Positions 1 to 5,649 of a stretch of 8,170 nucleotides of DNA are shown piece after piece. Position numbers and translations under genes: made by a program. The DNA is from Bacteroidia bacterium (GTDB lineage Bacteria > Bacteroidota > Bacteroidia > Bacteroidales > BM523). Position 1 is the first letter of the stretch. The number at the start of each line of letters is the position of its first letter. Location of the stretch: assembly GCA_016209245.1 (NCBI GenBank), contig JACQWN010000392.1, forward strand, positions 1-8,170, given 5' to 3'. A model generated the notes under the pieces. That model did not search any database. It saw nothing but the letters and a program-made list of their open reading frames with translations, and was not told the DNA's origin.

Positions 1-44
1 AACAACTTTAGAACTTCTAATTGTACTGGATTTAAGGATGGCAT
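1..44 (-). CDS. 5' end of a small hypothetical protein, cut by the window edge
   Basis: Only the first 14 codons are present, translating as MPSLNPVQLEVLKL, and the frame runs off the window at base 1. From memory, this start resembles short Bacteroidota proteins beginning with a 'LNPxQxxxLxxF' helix that often precede PIN-type toxin genes; this is a family impression, not a demonstrated match. The ATG at 44 was chosen because a good Bacteroidota promoter lies about 45 bp upstream. The frame is also open back to a GTG at 86, but that codon would sit almost on the predicted transcription start. It lies downstream of the 85-codon gene and on the same strand, with its own promoter between them. 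Confidence 0.5.
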   Translation of the reverse strand, partial: MPSLNPVQLEVLKL

Positions 45-83
45 AATATATGATTTATAAATAAAACTATTTACATTCTTTTT

Positions 84-159
84 CACATGCAAATATACAA
101 AATAAATTTGCAAATTCAATCTCGAGTAAAGATAACATCTTTTTACTGCACATGCAAAT
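84..159. promoter_or_regulatory. Operator-like repeats around the promoter
   Basis: An 11-bp direct repeat, CACATGCAAAT, occurs at 84-94 and again at 149-159. A perfect 12-bp palindrome, AATTTGCAAATT, lies between them at 105-116. All three share the core GCAAAT, and the set overlaps the promoter at 90-119. This arrangement is compatible with binding sites for a repressor, for example an autoregulated small operon, but no regulator can be assigned. Confidence 0.35.
90..119 (-). promoter_or_regulatory. Bacteroidota-type promoter for the gene starting at 44
   Basis: On the minus strand TATATTTG (97-90) matches the Bacteroidota -7 consensus TAnnTTTG exactly. A TTGA lies upstream at 119-116, with 19 bp between its TTG and the -7 box, within the usual 19-21 bp. 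Transcription would start near 83, leaving a leader of about 40 bases before the ATG at 44. Confidence 0.55.
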
Positions 160-221
160 TATACTGCTTGTAAAAAAAATAGATGTCATCTCTTACCTAT
201 TTTAAAAAGTGTAAACTACTT

Positions 222-247
222 TTAAGGCATTTTGAAAAATGCCTTAA
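222..247. terminator. Stem-loop at the end of the 85-codon gene
   Basis: TTAAGGCATTT (222-232) pairs with AAATGCCTTAA (237-247) around the loop TGAA, giving an 11-bp perfect stem. The stop codon of the minus-strand gene (224-222) lies inside one arm. The run of seven T residues (248-254) follows the stem on the plus strand, whereas on the minus strand the tract after the stem is poor in U. It therefore fits a plus-strand intrinsic terminator better, although no plus-strand gene is seen upstream. It may act as a 3' stabilising hairpin. Confidence 0.4.
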
Positions 248-479
248 TTTTTTTCATAAATTCTTTAAAAACTGTTTCTATATCTGCAGCCAATATTTTC
301 ATTTTATCCCAATCATAGTAAAAAACATAGGTATGTTTGAAAAAATGGCGAAAAACAAGATAAATTGATAAACTTTTTTTTTCACAACCTGACTCAAATA
401 GTATTGAAATTGCTTTCCTGATATCGTTTTGATAGTTTTCCGGTAAAGTCTGAATAACAGAATTTTCCATAATACTCAT
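222..479 (-). CDS. Hypothetical protein, 85 aa; N-terminus resembles a nucleotidyltransferase
   Basis: The ATG at 479 starts 2 bp after the stop codon of the DUF5683-like gene, so the two are almost certainly co-transcribed. Residues 12-33 (LPENYQNDIRKAISIL to SGCE) resemble the first helix of small MNT-type nucleotidyltransferases, where a 'GCxxVYLFGS' strand would normally follow. Here it is followed by KKSLSIYLVFRHFFKH, with no GS motif and no SDxD metal-binding motif. A run of eight A residues in the coding strand sits exactly where the resemblance ends, so a frameshift or fusion is possible. The tail is lysine-rich and probably helical. No signal peptide is seen. No function is assigned; it may be a remnant rather than a working gene. 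Confidence 0.5.
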   Translation of the reverse strand: MSIMENSVIQTLPENYQNDIRKAISILFESGCEKKSLSIYLVFRHFFKHTYVFYYDWDKMKILAADIETVFKEFMKKIKAFFKMP

Positions 480-481
480 TT

Positions 482-1309
482 TTAAAAATTATATTTAATG
501 CCAATCACAGGCGCTACTGTTTTGTGGTCAAACGTGCCTGTTACAGATAATCTTGTGTTACAGGCAGTTGTACGATTGTTTTTATTGTTTTTACTTTGTA
601 CTGCCGTCAATACTATATCGGTAACCCATACGACACCGGCTGTAATAAAAAGTGCGCCTGAAACATTTTTATTTCGGGCGGCGGTTTTGTAATAATTTTC
701 TCTCTCCGTCAGGGTGTAGGTATCGAGGTAGTCGTTATAATTGTTTTTTGACATATTGTTGAAAATAAAAGCAGAGGCAAGACTGCCGTAAGCAAGCACA
801 CCGATGACAAGGTTACCTTTTTTACCGGTAACTTTGCTGTTTCCCCAGCCGGGGTAAATCGTGGATAAAAAGATTGCTTTACCGGCTTTAATGCCCGATA
901 TTTGTTTTCCGGGTTTTTCAGGCAAGGCGGGTAATTCAGGTGTTTTTACTGTTGTTATTGCAGGAAGAGAAAATTTCGGAGCATCAAATTCGACGTATAT
1001 TCCTTCATCGAGTACGATATTATCCTTTATGACATTCCATAATATCTTTTTTCCAACACCGCCTTTAATATTTTCGCCGATATCGCCCGACAGGGAAAAG
1101 GCATTGAGTTTTTTGCCTGATTCGGTAAAAATGCCGATTGTGATACCGAATGTTTCTTCCGGCGTGTAATTTACAATATCATAAGTAATTACAATATTAT
1201 CGCCAATGGGATTGAAATCAATGTTTATTATTTTTGCTTTTGTTTGAGCAAAAAGCTGAGTACAAAATAATAAAAATATGATAATGGTATATGCTATTTT
1301 GTTATTCAT
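482..1309 (-). CDS. Secreted DUF5683-like membrane protein with N-terminal beta domain
   Basis: A 275-residue protein. Residues 1-21 are a signal peptide (hydrophobic IAYTIIIFLLFCTQL, ending FAQ). Residues about 23-110 form a beta-rich domain with the pattern 'ITYDI ... SLSGDIGENIKGGVGKKILWNV', a fold seen repeatedly in secreted Bacteroidota proteins, often beside caspase or formylglycine-enzyme-like domains. A Pro-rich linker (about 118-135) leads into a DUF5683-like C-terminal part: the 'STIYPGWGNSKVTGKKG' turn, a hydrophobic segment at about 166-186, a Tyr/Asn-rich connector (NNYNDYLDTY), a second hydrophobic segment at about 217-238, and a beta-strand end reading VIGIKYNF. It is probably cell-envelope located. 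Its role is unknown. It lies downstream of the caspase gene on the same strand, and such genes are often neighbours, but a 950-bp repeat island now separates them. The start at 1309 is 6 bp from the target duplication of a MITE, so its original promoter or operon link may have been changed. Confidence 0.88.
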   Translation of the reverse strand: MNNKIAYTIIIFLLFCTQLFAQTKAKIINIDFNPIGDNIVITYDIVNYTPEETFGITIGIFTESGKKLNAFSLSGDIGENIKGGVGKKILWNVIKDNIVLDEGIYVEFDAPKFSLPAITTVKTPELPALPEKPGKQISGIKAGKAIFLSTIYPGWGNSKVTGKKGNLVIGVLAYGSLASAFIFNNMSKNNYNDYLDTYTLTERENYYKTAARNKNVSGALFITAGVVWVTDIVLTAVQSKNNKNNRTTACNTRLSVTGTFDHKTVAPVIGIKYNF

Positions 1310-1323
1310 ACATTAGATTTTTT

Positions 1324-1464
1324 GTAACCGTTCACGGTATTTAAATGATTGATTATAAACTAAATATAAATTGAAAAATAGAAAATTAAGCCACAGATTA
1401 CACAGATTTTCACAAATTATTTTTTAATTGAAAATAATATATTTTTAACCCCGTGAACGGTTAC
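1324..1464. mobile_element. IS66-type MITE with 8-bp target duplication
   Basis: A perfect 14-bp terminal inverted repeat, GTAACCGTTCACGG at 1324-1337 and its complement at 1451-1464, encloses 113 bp of AT-rich DNA with no gene. The sequence directly outside each end is GATTTTTT (1316-1323 and 1465-1472), an exact 8-bp direct repeat. IS66-family elements are known for ends beginning GTAA and 8-bp target duplications, so this is best read as a MITE mobilised by an IS66-type transposase elsewhere in the genome. The duplicated site is T-rich, which weakens the evidence slightly, but the GA at its start matches on both sides. The element sits just upstream of the DUF5683-like start codon. Confidence 0.7.
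1391..1419 (+). repeat. Interspersed CACAGATT-type repeat inside the MITE
   Basis: Three modules in tandem, CCACAGATT, ACACAGATT and TTCACAAATTA, make up a short repeat. From memory, this type of sequence is scattered widely in environmental Bacteroidota genomes. Its layout (CCACA-, ACACA-, TTTCACA-) follows the same plan as the CATAG arms further right but with a different tail. Only one orientation is present, so it looks like a lone arm. Confidence 0.5.
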
Positions 1465-1480
1465 GATTTTTTTTCTTTTT

Positions 1481-1587
1481 ACCACATAGGAACATAGGCA
1501 CATAGGTTTCACATAGATTTGTTTTAAATAATGCTTCTTTTCATATAAACTATGTAATTTTCTATGTTTCTATTGTGTCTATGTGGT
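1481..1587. mobile_element. CATAG-arm unit 1, no gene (MITE-like)
   Basis: The left arm at 1481-1516 reads ACCACATAG, GAACATAG, GCACATAG, GTTTCACATAG. The right arm at 1550-1587, read on the opposite strand, is ACCACATAG, ACACAATAG, AAACATAG, AAAATTACATAG. The 33-bp core has no gene; on the minus strand it has an ATG at about the position where the GxxExxY gene of unit 2 starts, a weak resemblance. With the MITE and unit 2, this accounts for the gene-free stretch 1310-1643. Confidence 0.65.
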
Positions 1588-1607
1588 GAAAGATGATAGC
1601 TTTTTTT

Positions 1608-2104
1608 ACCACATAGACACATAGGTACATAGGTTTCACATAGTCAGATTTTTGGTAATGCTGCATAAATTTCATTTACTAAAGTTCTTTGCCCCTCTTT
1701 AAAAATATTAGTACAGTTAAAATTAATGATAATTCCTTTTGGTTTAGATAACATTTTCATGTATGTTAATAATATAGCTTCGTGAATTGGTAATATTCCA
1801 TCCATTGATTTTAAATCCACAATAATAAGATTTTCAACAAGGACATCATATCTCAGATCTGCATCAAGGTAAATATCCTTATAATTAATTGGAACTTTCT
1901 GCTGTGACCGGTAATGAAGCTCACATAAACCAAGTTCACGGATGAAACACTTTTCATAAACACTTTCTAACAGCCCGGGTCCCAAATGCTTGTGAACTTC
2001 AATAGCGCATCCTATAATTTTATAGGTAAGCTCATCCAGATATTTCTGCGTTATTATCATATTCAACTATGTGTTTTTCTATGTTTCTATTGTGTCTATG
2101 TGGT
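1608..2104 (-). mobile_element. CATAG-arm unit 2, carrying the GxxExxY gene
   Basis: The left arm at 1608-1643 (ACCACATAG, ACACATAG, GTACATAG, GTTTCACATAG) and the inverted right arm at 2067-2104 (ACCACATAG, ACACAATAG, AAACATAG, AAAAACACATAG on the other strand) enclose a 423-bp core that is entirely one open frame. The TGA begins at the base next to the left arm, and the upstream TTG codon ends at the base next to the right arm. Outside the arms lie T-runs on the left (TTTTTTT) and GAAA on the right, a pattern roughly shared by all three units. No target duplication was found. Arms plus gene behave as a cassette; mobility is inferred. Confidence 0.6.
1644..2060 (-). CDS. GxxExxY family protein (PD-(D/E)XK nuclease-like)
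   Basis: A protein of about 138 aa, the full length usual for this family. It has the family signature GLLESVY, preceded by EVHKHLGP, and the C-terminal PD-(D/E)XK-like core: LRYDVLVENLIIVDLK supplies the Asp and the D-x-K. It continues with HEAILLTYMKM and GIIINFN, as in other members. The 'HxAQLLTYL' motif normally carries Gln, but Ile stands at that position here (HEAILL), so catalytic competence is uncertain. The ATG at 2060 is preferred; a TTG two codons upstream (2066) directly abuts the repeat arm. The family is widespread and highly multicopy in some genomes, and its cellular role is not established. Its exact fit between inverted repeat arms suggests it belongs to the repeat element rather than to the neighbouring genes. 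Confidence 0.88.
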   Translation of the reverse strand: MIITQKYLDELTYKIIGCAIEVHKHLGPGLLESVYEKCFIRELGLCELHYRSQQKVPINYKDIYLDADLRYDVLVENLIIVDLKSMDGILPIHEAILLTYMKMLSKPKGIIINFNCTNIFKEGQRTLVNEIYAALPKI

Positions 2105-2137
2105 GAAAATTTTGTTTCTGTGTTGTCTTTTTGTTTT

Positions 2138-2247
2138 ACCACATAGGATCATAGACACATAGGTTTCACATAGAAGAACTATATTTTTCAGCGTTATTTC
2201 CATTTTCAACTATGTGTCTTTCTATGTTTCTATTGTGCCTATGTGGT
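2138..2247. mobile_element. CATAG-arm unit 3, deletion derivative of a GxxExxY cassette
   Basis: The left arm at 2138-2173 (ACCACATAG, GATCATAG, ACACATAG, GTTTCACATAG) and the inverted right arm at 2210-2247 (ACCACATAG, GCACAATAG, AAACATAG, AAAGACACATAG on the other strand) flank a 36-bp core. On the minus strand the core begins TTG AAA ATG GAA ATA ACG, compared with TTG AAT ATG ATA ATA ACG at the GxxExxY gene start. Over the first 27 bases 22 are identical, and the match starts at the same distance from the arm. This is best explained as a cassette that lost nearly all of its gene. It ends 18 bp from the stop of the caspase gene and may form a hairpin in its transcript. Confidence 0.6.
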
Positions 2248-2265
2248 GAAACCTTAGATAATTCA

Positions 2266-3900
2266 TCATTTCTGCTTCTTAATAAAAATAAACTGCCCTC
2301 CTTCATCACCTGTATTGTTAATTGGCTGAAGTTTAGGCGATTGCGACGAATTGTTCGTAACAGGTATCCTGATTTTTTCAAATACTTCGCTTGCGTCATA
2401 GTATTTCTTCTTATTTTCTTTCAACGCTTTTAAAAAATAATAGGAAAATACGGAATGTCCGTCTTTGCCGCCGTCCATTACCGGCTCGATGCCGCCGGAA
2501 GTTATTGCATTCCGGGAAGGCAAGTCGCTTACTTTACGGTAGTATTTTTCGGAATCTTCAAAAGGAACAGTAATTGTGTTACCCCTGAAAATATCGCCGC
2601 TGAAACAGGCATCCGATACGAGCAGTGTATGTTTTGACTTTATTGCTGCAAGAAAAGTCTGAATATCAGGGTTTGAAATATACTCATGGATTGACGGGGT
2701 TTTCGAATCAACCGGAACCCAGTATCCCTTGTTGTATTTTTGCTCAAATTCTCCGTGACCCGAGTAATAAATCAATACATTGTCGTTCGGTTTTACATTA
2801 TTCACCAGCCAGTCGAATTGTATCATGATATTTGCCCGTGTAGCTTCTTTATTGTAAAGCGTTTTAATATAATCAAAGCTATATTGCATTTTCAGGAGTT
2901 CTTCAATGGCTTTAGCGTCTTTGACCGCATTGTCGAGAGGCGTCCATACGCCTGTATAAGTATCAATCCCGATAATCAGGGCGTAATAGTCTCACAACTG
3001 CATTTCTTTTTTGGCATCAGAAACATTCAGTCCTTTCAACGGGTCACCGCCGCCTCTTGTCTTGTCCTCTGCCAGGATTTCCTTTTCAAAAGCTGCGACA
3101 AGTATAGTATCGAAACCGGATTTACCGGTTGATTCCGCTATCTGCATTTTTACAGGAACTTTATCCATAACATATTGATTGGTGGCGGTAAAAAGAAATT
3201 GTACTTCTTTTTTTTCACCTGCTTTTATGATGCCAAGTTGAATCTTGTCTTTATCAAGAGCAACGCAATTATCATTAATAAGGCTAAATTTCACAATTAC
3301 TTCGTTGGCTGTGGCTTTCCCAGTGTTTTGAATTGAGGTTTTCAGCCGGACAGGATAATTCACGCGGATATTTTTTCCATCGTCGCTTGTAAAATCCGAC
3401 TGTGTAATTACAAATGCCGGTTTCGGGAGTTCTTTCGTAGTGAGCATGATTTCAGATGATACAGACTCAGCACCGATTGATTCATATACTTTTATGCAGA
3501 GTGTAGCTGTTCCGGTTCTGATATTCTATGAGGCGACTATCGGTATAGACGCCTGATAACCTTGCTTTGCCTTGATAAGAGGAACTTTTACTGGCGGTGT
3601 CACTGTTATACCGGTGACGCTGTTTTCTTTCCAGGCAGCCTCAATCGTGATATCTTTTGCGTCTGTATCACTAAGGTTAAAGACTGTAAATTTGATAAAA
3701 CCGGCGTTGCCGGCTTCTAATATGCCGTTGTTATCAATATCGGTTAAAACCAGGTTTCTGACCTCGAGTAAAGCAGATTTCTGCTTACCAATAGTTACAT
3801 GTTTTACTTTGCTTTTAGCTTTGAGATTCTCGCCTTCCTGAGCAAACAAGCTATTTGTCAATAAAACTAACAATACTGATATTGGTAGAATTGTTTTCAT
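2266..3900 (-). pseudogene. Secreted caspase-family (peptidase C14-like) protein with two in-frame stops
   Basis: A single 544-codon frame encodes a signal peptide (1-21, ending FAQ), an Ig-like beta domain (about 40-145), a second such domain (about 165-270), a Gly-rich linker (RGGGDPLKGLNV), and a caspase-like domain from about 304. The catalytic pair is visible: His382 in YYSGHGE and Cys432 in SDACFSG. Two nonsense codons interrupt it, TAG at codon 125 (3528-3526) and TGA at codon 303 (2994-2992). The second lies in 'MQL*DYYALIIGID', just before the first strand of the caspase fold, where relatives usually have Gly; GGA to TGA is one change. There is no frameshift, and coding quality is good across both stops. 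Restarts at ATG 3447 or 2889 are possible, but a product from 2889 would lack the first caspase strand. The real end is TGA at 2268-2266. Either a recent pseudogene, sequence error, or read-through. Confidence 0.85.
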
Positions 3901-3916
3901 TACATTTAGTTTTTAG

Positions 3917-3924
3917 CAAAAATA
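3917..3924 (-). promoter_or_regulatory. Possible -7 box of the caspase gene
   Basis: On the minus strand TATTTTTG matches TAnnTTTG and lies 16 bp upstream of the ATG at 3900. No clear TTTG -33 element is seen at 19-21 bp, and the surrounding DNA is very AT-rich, so this is only a candidate. Confidence 0.3.
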
Positions 3925-3950
3925 TAAAATATTTTATATAAACCCACGTG

Positions 3951-3998
3951 AACACATTAACACATTAACACATTAACACATTAACACATTAACACATT
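3951..3998. repeat. Tandem repeat (AACACATT)x6
   Basis: Six perfect copies of the 8-bp unit AACACATT lie in the spacer between queE and the caspase gene, preceded by ACCCACGTG. On the minus strand it is upstream of the caspase promoter candidate. Perfect short tandem copies are prone to slippage, so the copy number may vary between strains and could alter promoter spacing. Confidence 0.9.
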
Positions 3999-4031
3999 AT
4001 AATAGTTACAAAAATAGTCATTTTTCCCCCA

Positions 4032-4658
4032 TTATGGTATATTCATAAATTTATGTATTTGCAATGATATTTTCCATTTCGGAGCTGCTTTAATATATTC
4101 AACAATAGTATGAATTATCTTATTATACCGGCTCCATTCTGGCTGTAAATAAAGTTTACAATCGTTATTAACTTTGGCGGCATTATATTCAGCCCATTCA
4201 AAATCATTCTCACTTTCGATAATTACTTTAAGCTCGTTTGCCATAAAATAAATTTTTTCCAAAGGCGGGCTTTGAGCTTTTGGCGAAAGGCATAGCCAAT
4301 CCCATTGCCCTGACAGTTGCTAAGTGCCTGAAGTTTCAAGATAAGCTTTAATATTATTTTTTTTCAATTCGCTTGTTAAATAATCGAGTGGATACATCAA
4401 TGGTTCGCCACCGGTCACAACCAGCGATTTTGCAGGACATAGAAGTGCATTATTGATAATCTCCTCAGTACAGATTAAGTGGTTTGTATTAAAATTCCAC
4501 GAAAATTTAGTATCACACCAATTACAACCTATATCACATCCGCCCAGCTGGATAAAATATGCCGCTTTTCCTGCATGAAAACCCTCGCCTTGTATAGAAT
4601 AGAATTGTTCGAGCAAAGGGAGCTTATGCCCGTTTTCAAATATATCGCTTTGATTCAT
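4032..4658 (-). pseudogene. queE: 7-carboxy-7-deazaguanine synthase QueE, with in-frame TAG
   Basis: QueE is a radical SAM enzyme that converts 6-carboxytetrahydropterin to 7-carboxy-7-deazaguanine in the queuosine/preQ0 pathway. The full frame has 208 codons, normal for the family. Motifs in order: LEQFYSIQGEGFHAG (16-30), the radical SAM cluster motif C41-DIG-C45-NW-C48, TGGEPL (SAM binding), LETSG, WDWLCLSPK, and the family C-terminus ISLQIHKFMNIP. The frame is broken by TAG at codon 113 (4322-4320), in 'LETSGT*QLSGQWDW', with no frameshift on either side; relatives typically have Tyr or His near this position, and TAT/TAC to TAG is one change. The N-terminal fragment would keep the FeS motif but lose half the barrel. 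The ATG at 4658 gives the family's usual MNQSDIF-like start; an open extension upstream to 4808 is rejected. Confidence 0.88.
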
Positions 4659-4738
4659 AAATTGAACATAATAATAATCATCTGTAAAAATAAATATTCC
4701 AATGAACAAAAAAAATGATAATTTTGTAAATATCATGA

Positions 4739-4821
4739 AGACCTGACAGGTTTTTCTAATACAATGATTACCAGACTTTAAAGGTATGGCAAAATTTGCA
4801 AAGAACAAACCTGTCAGGTCT
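4739..4821. repeat. 15-bp inverted repeat in the divergent spacer (MITE-like)
   Basis: AGACCTGACAGGTTT (4739-4753) is perfectly repeated in inverse at 4807-4821 across 53 bp. Each arm contains a self-palindrome, ACCTG-A/T-CAGGT (4741-4751, 4809-4819). It could be a small non-autonomous element or a pair of protein-binding sites. It occupies much of the 176-bp spacer between the queE and glycosyltransferase starts, ending 13 bp before the latter, so it may contain or overlap its promoter. No target duplication is visible. Confidence 0.6.
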
Positions 4822-4834
4822 AAAATAACAAAGT

Positions 4835-5644
4835 ATGATTGAGATATCTATAGTAATTCCCGCATATAACGAACAAGAGAATATACCGGTGCTTTATAAA
4901 AAGCTGGTAAATATTCTTAATGATTTGAAGACAAGCTACGAAATTATCTTTATTGATGATGGCAGCATGGCCACAGGAAAAGCGGTAATTACTATGGATT
5001 GCGATTTACAGGATCCGCCCGACCTAATTCCTGAAATGATAAAAAAGTGGCAGGAAGGCTTTGAAATTGTATATACCCGCAGGCAACACAGAAGTGACGG
5101 TTTTTTTAAAAAATATTCCGCAATATTATATTATAAGCTGCTTACAAAGTTCTCCGACATTAAAACAAGTGGCAATATCGGGGAGTTCCGTCTGATTGAC
5201 AGAAAAGTCGTGGAAGAATTATCGTTAATGCGGGAAAGGGCAAGATTCCTGCGAGGTATGGTTTACTGGACGGGTTTTAATTCTTACATCATTAATTATA
5301 GCCGTCCTAACCGGATTTACGGTCGTACCGGATTTAGTCTCTTAAAAATGGTACGTCTTGCAATGGACAGTATCTTAAGCTTTTCTTTGCTACCTTTAAG
5401 AATAGGACTAATTCTTGGATTATTCACTTTTATCACAGGATTCATTTTTCTTATTTATATTTCCTGCGATACAATATTTTTTGATAAAATATATCCTTTA
5501 TATAAATGGCTTTCAGTGATTACTTTCATCTTTGTCGGTTTCATGTTTGTATTAATTTGGATATTAGGTGAGTATATAGGGAAAATATATACCGAAAGCA
5601 AAGGACGTCCTATTTATATTATCAGAAATAAGGAAAATATTTAA
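4835..5644 (+). CDS. Family 2 glycosyltransferase (GtrB/DPM1-like), internally deleted
   Basis: This 269-residue protein belongs to the group that transfers a sugar to a polyprenol-phosphate carrier at the inner membrane (family knowledge). It has ISIVIPAYNEQENI (4-17), IDDGS (40-44), the DxD-type metal site D55-C-D57 in MDCDLQDPP, FRLIDRKVV, RARFLRGMVYWTGF, and two C-terminal membrane spans at about 186-211 and 223-248, then GEYIGKIYTESKGRP. Relatives are about 310 residues. Here IDDGS is followed directly by MATGKAVITMDC, so the usual segment between them, including the conserved SRNFGHQ region, is absent. The junction is near 4966/4967 and the frame is kept. That loss removes part of the nucleotide-binding domain, so activity is doubtful. 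The gene diverges from queE and is followed by a REP-like spacer before the next glycosyltransferase. Confidence 0.88.
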   Translation: MIEISIVIPAYNEQENIPVLYKKLVNILNDLKTSYEIIFIDDGSMATGKAVITMDCDLQDPPDLIPEMIKKWQEGFEIVYTRRQHRSDGFFKKYSAILYYKLLTKFSDIKTSGNIGEFRLIDRKVVEELSLMRERARFLRGMVYWTGFNSYIINYSRPNRIYGRTGFSLLKMVRLAMDSILSFSLLPLRIGLILGLFTFITGFIFLIYISCDTIFFDKIYPLYKWLSVITFIFVGFMFVLIWILGEYIGKIYTESKGRPIYIIRNKENI

Positions 5645-5649
5645 GAATT

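Noticed and set aside
183..368. Small plus-strand protein opposite the 85-codon gene
   Set aside because: It has low-complexity Phe/Lys-rich composition, no promoter, and the T-tailed hairpin at 222-254 lies within it.
498..1169. Plus-strand open frames opposite the DUF5683-like gene
   Set aside because: They have no recognisable domains and are explained as antisense of a clear secreted protein.
1481..2247. CRISPR-like array of CATAG repeats
   Set aside because: The repeats alternate in orientation, the gaps are irregular (20-423 bp), each arm is itself modular, and no cas gene is present.
2166..2433. Small open frames across the caspase 3' end and unit 3
   Set aside because: They span repeat arms and the antisense or out-of-frame caspase sequence, with no coding signature of their own.
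2992..2994. UGA read as glycine (as in Gracilibacteria/SR1), since Gly is usual at this position
   Set aside because: The GxxExxY gene and the caspase frame itself end naturally at TGA, and the genes look Bacteroidota.
3951..3998. Iteron or replication origin from the AACACATT array
   Set aside because: The copies are directly abutting 8-mers with no DnaA box, AT-rich unwinding element or replication gene nearby; a simple tandem repeat is sufficient.
4659..4808. N-terminal membrane-anchored extension of QueE starting at 4808
   Set aside because: The frame is open, but the extension covers the inverted repeat and is unlike the family, whose normal start matches the ATG at 4658.
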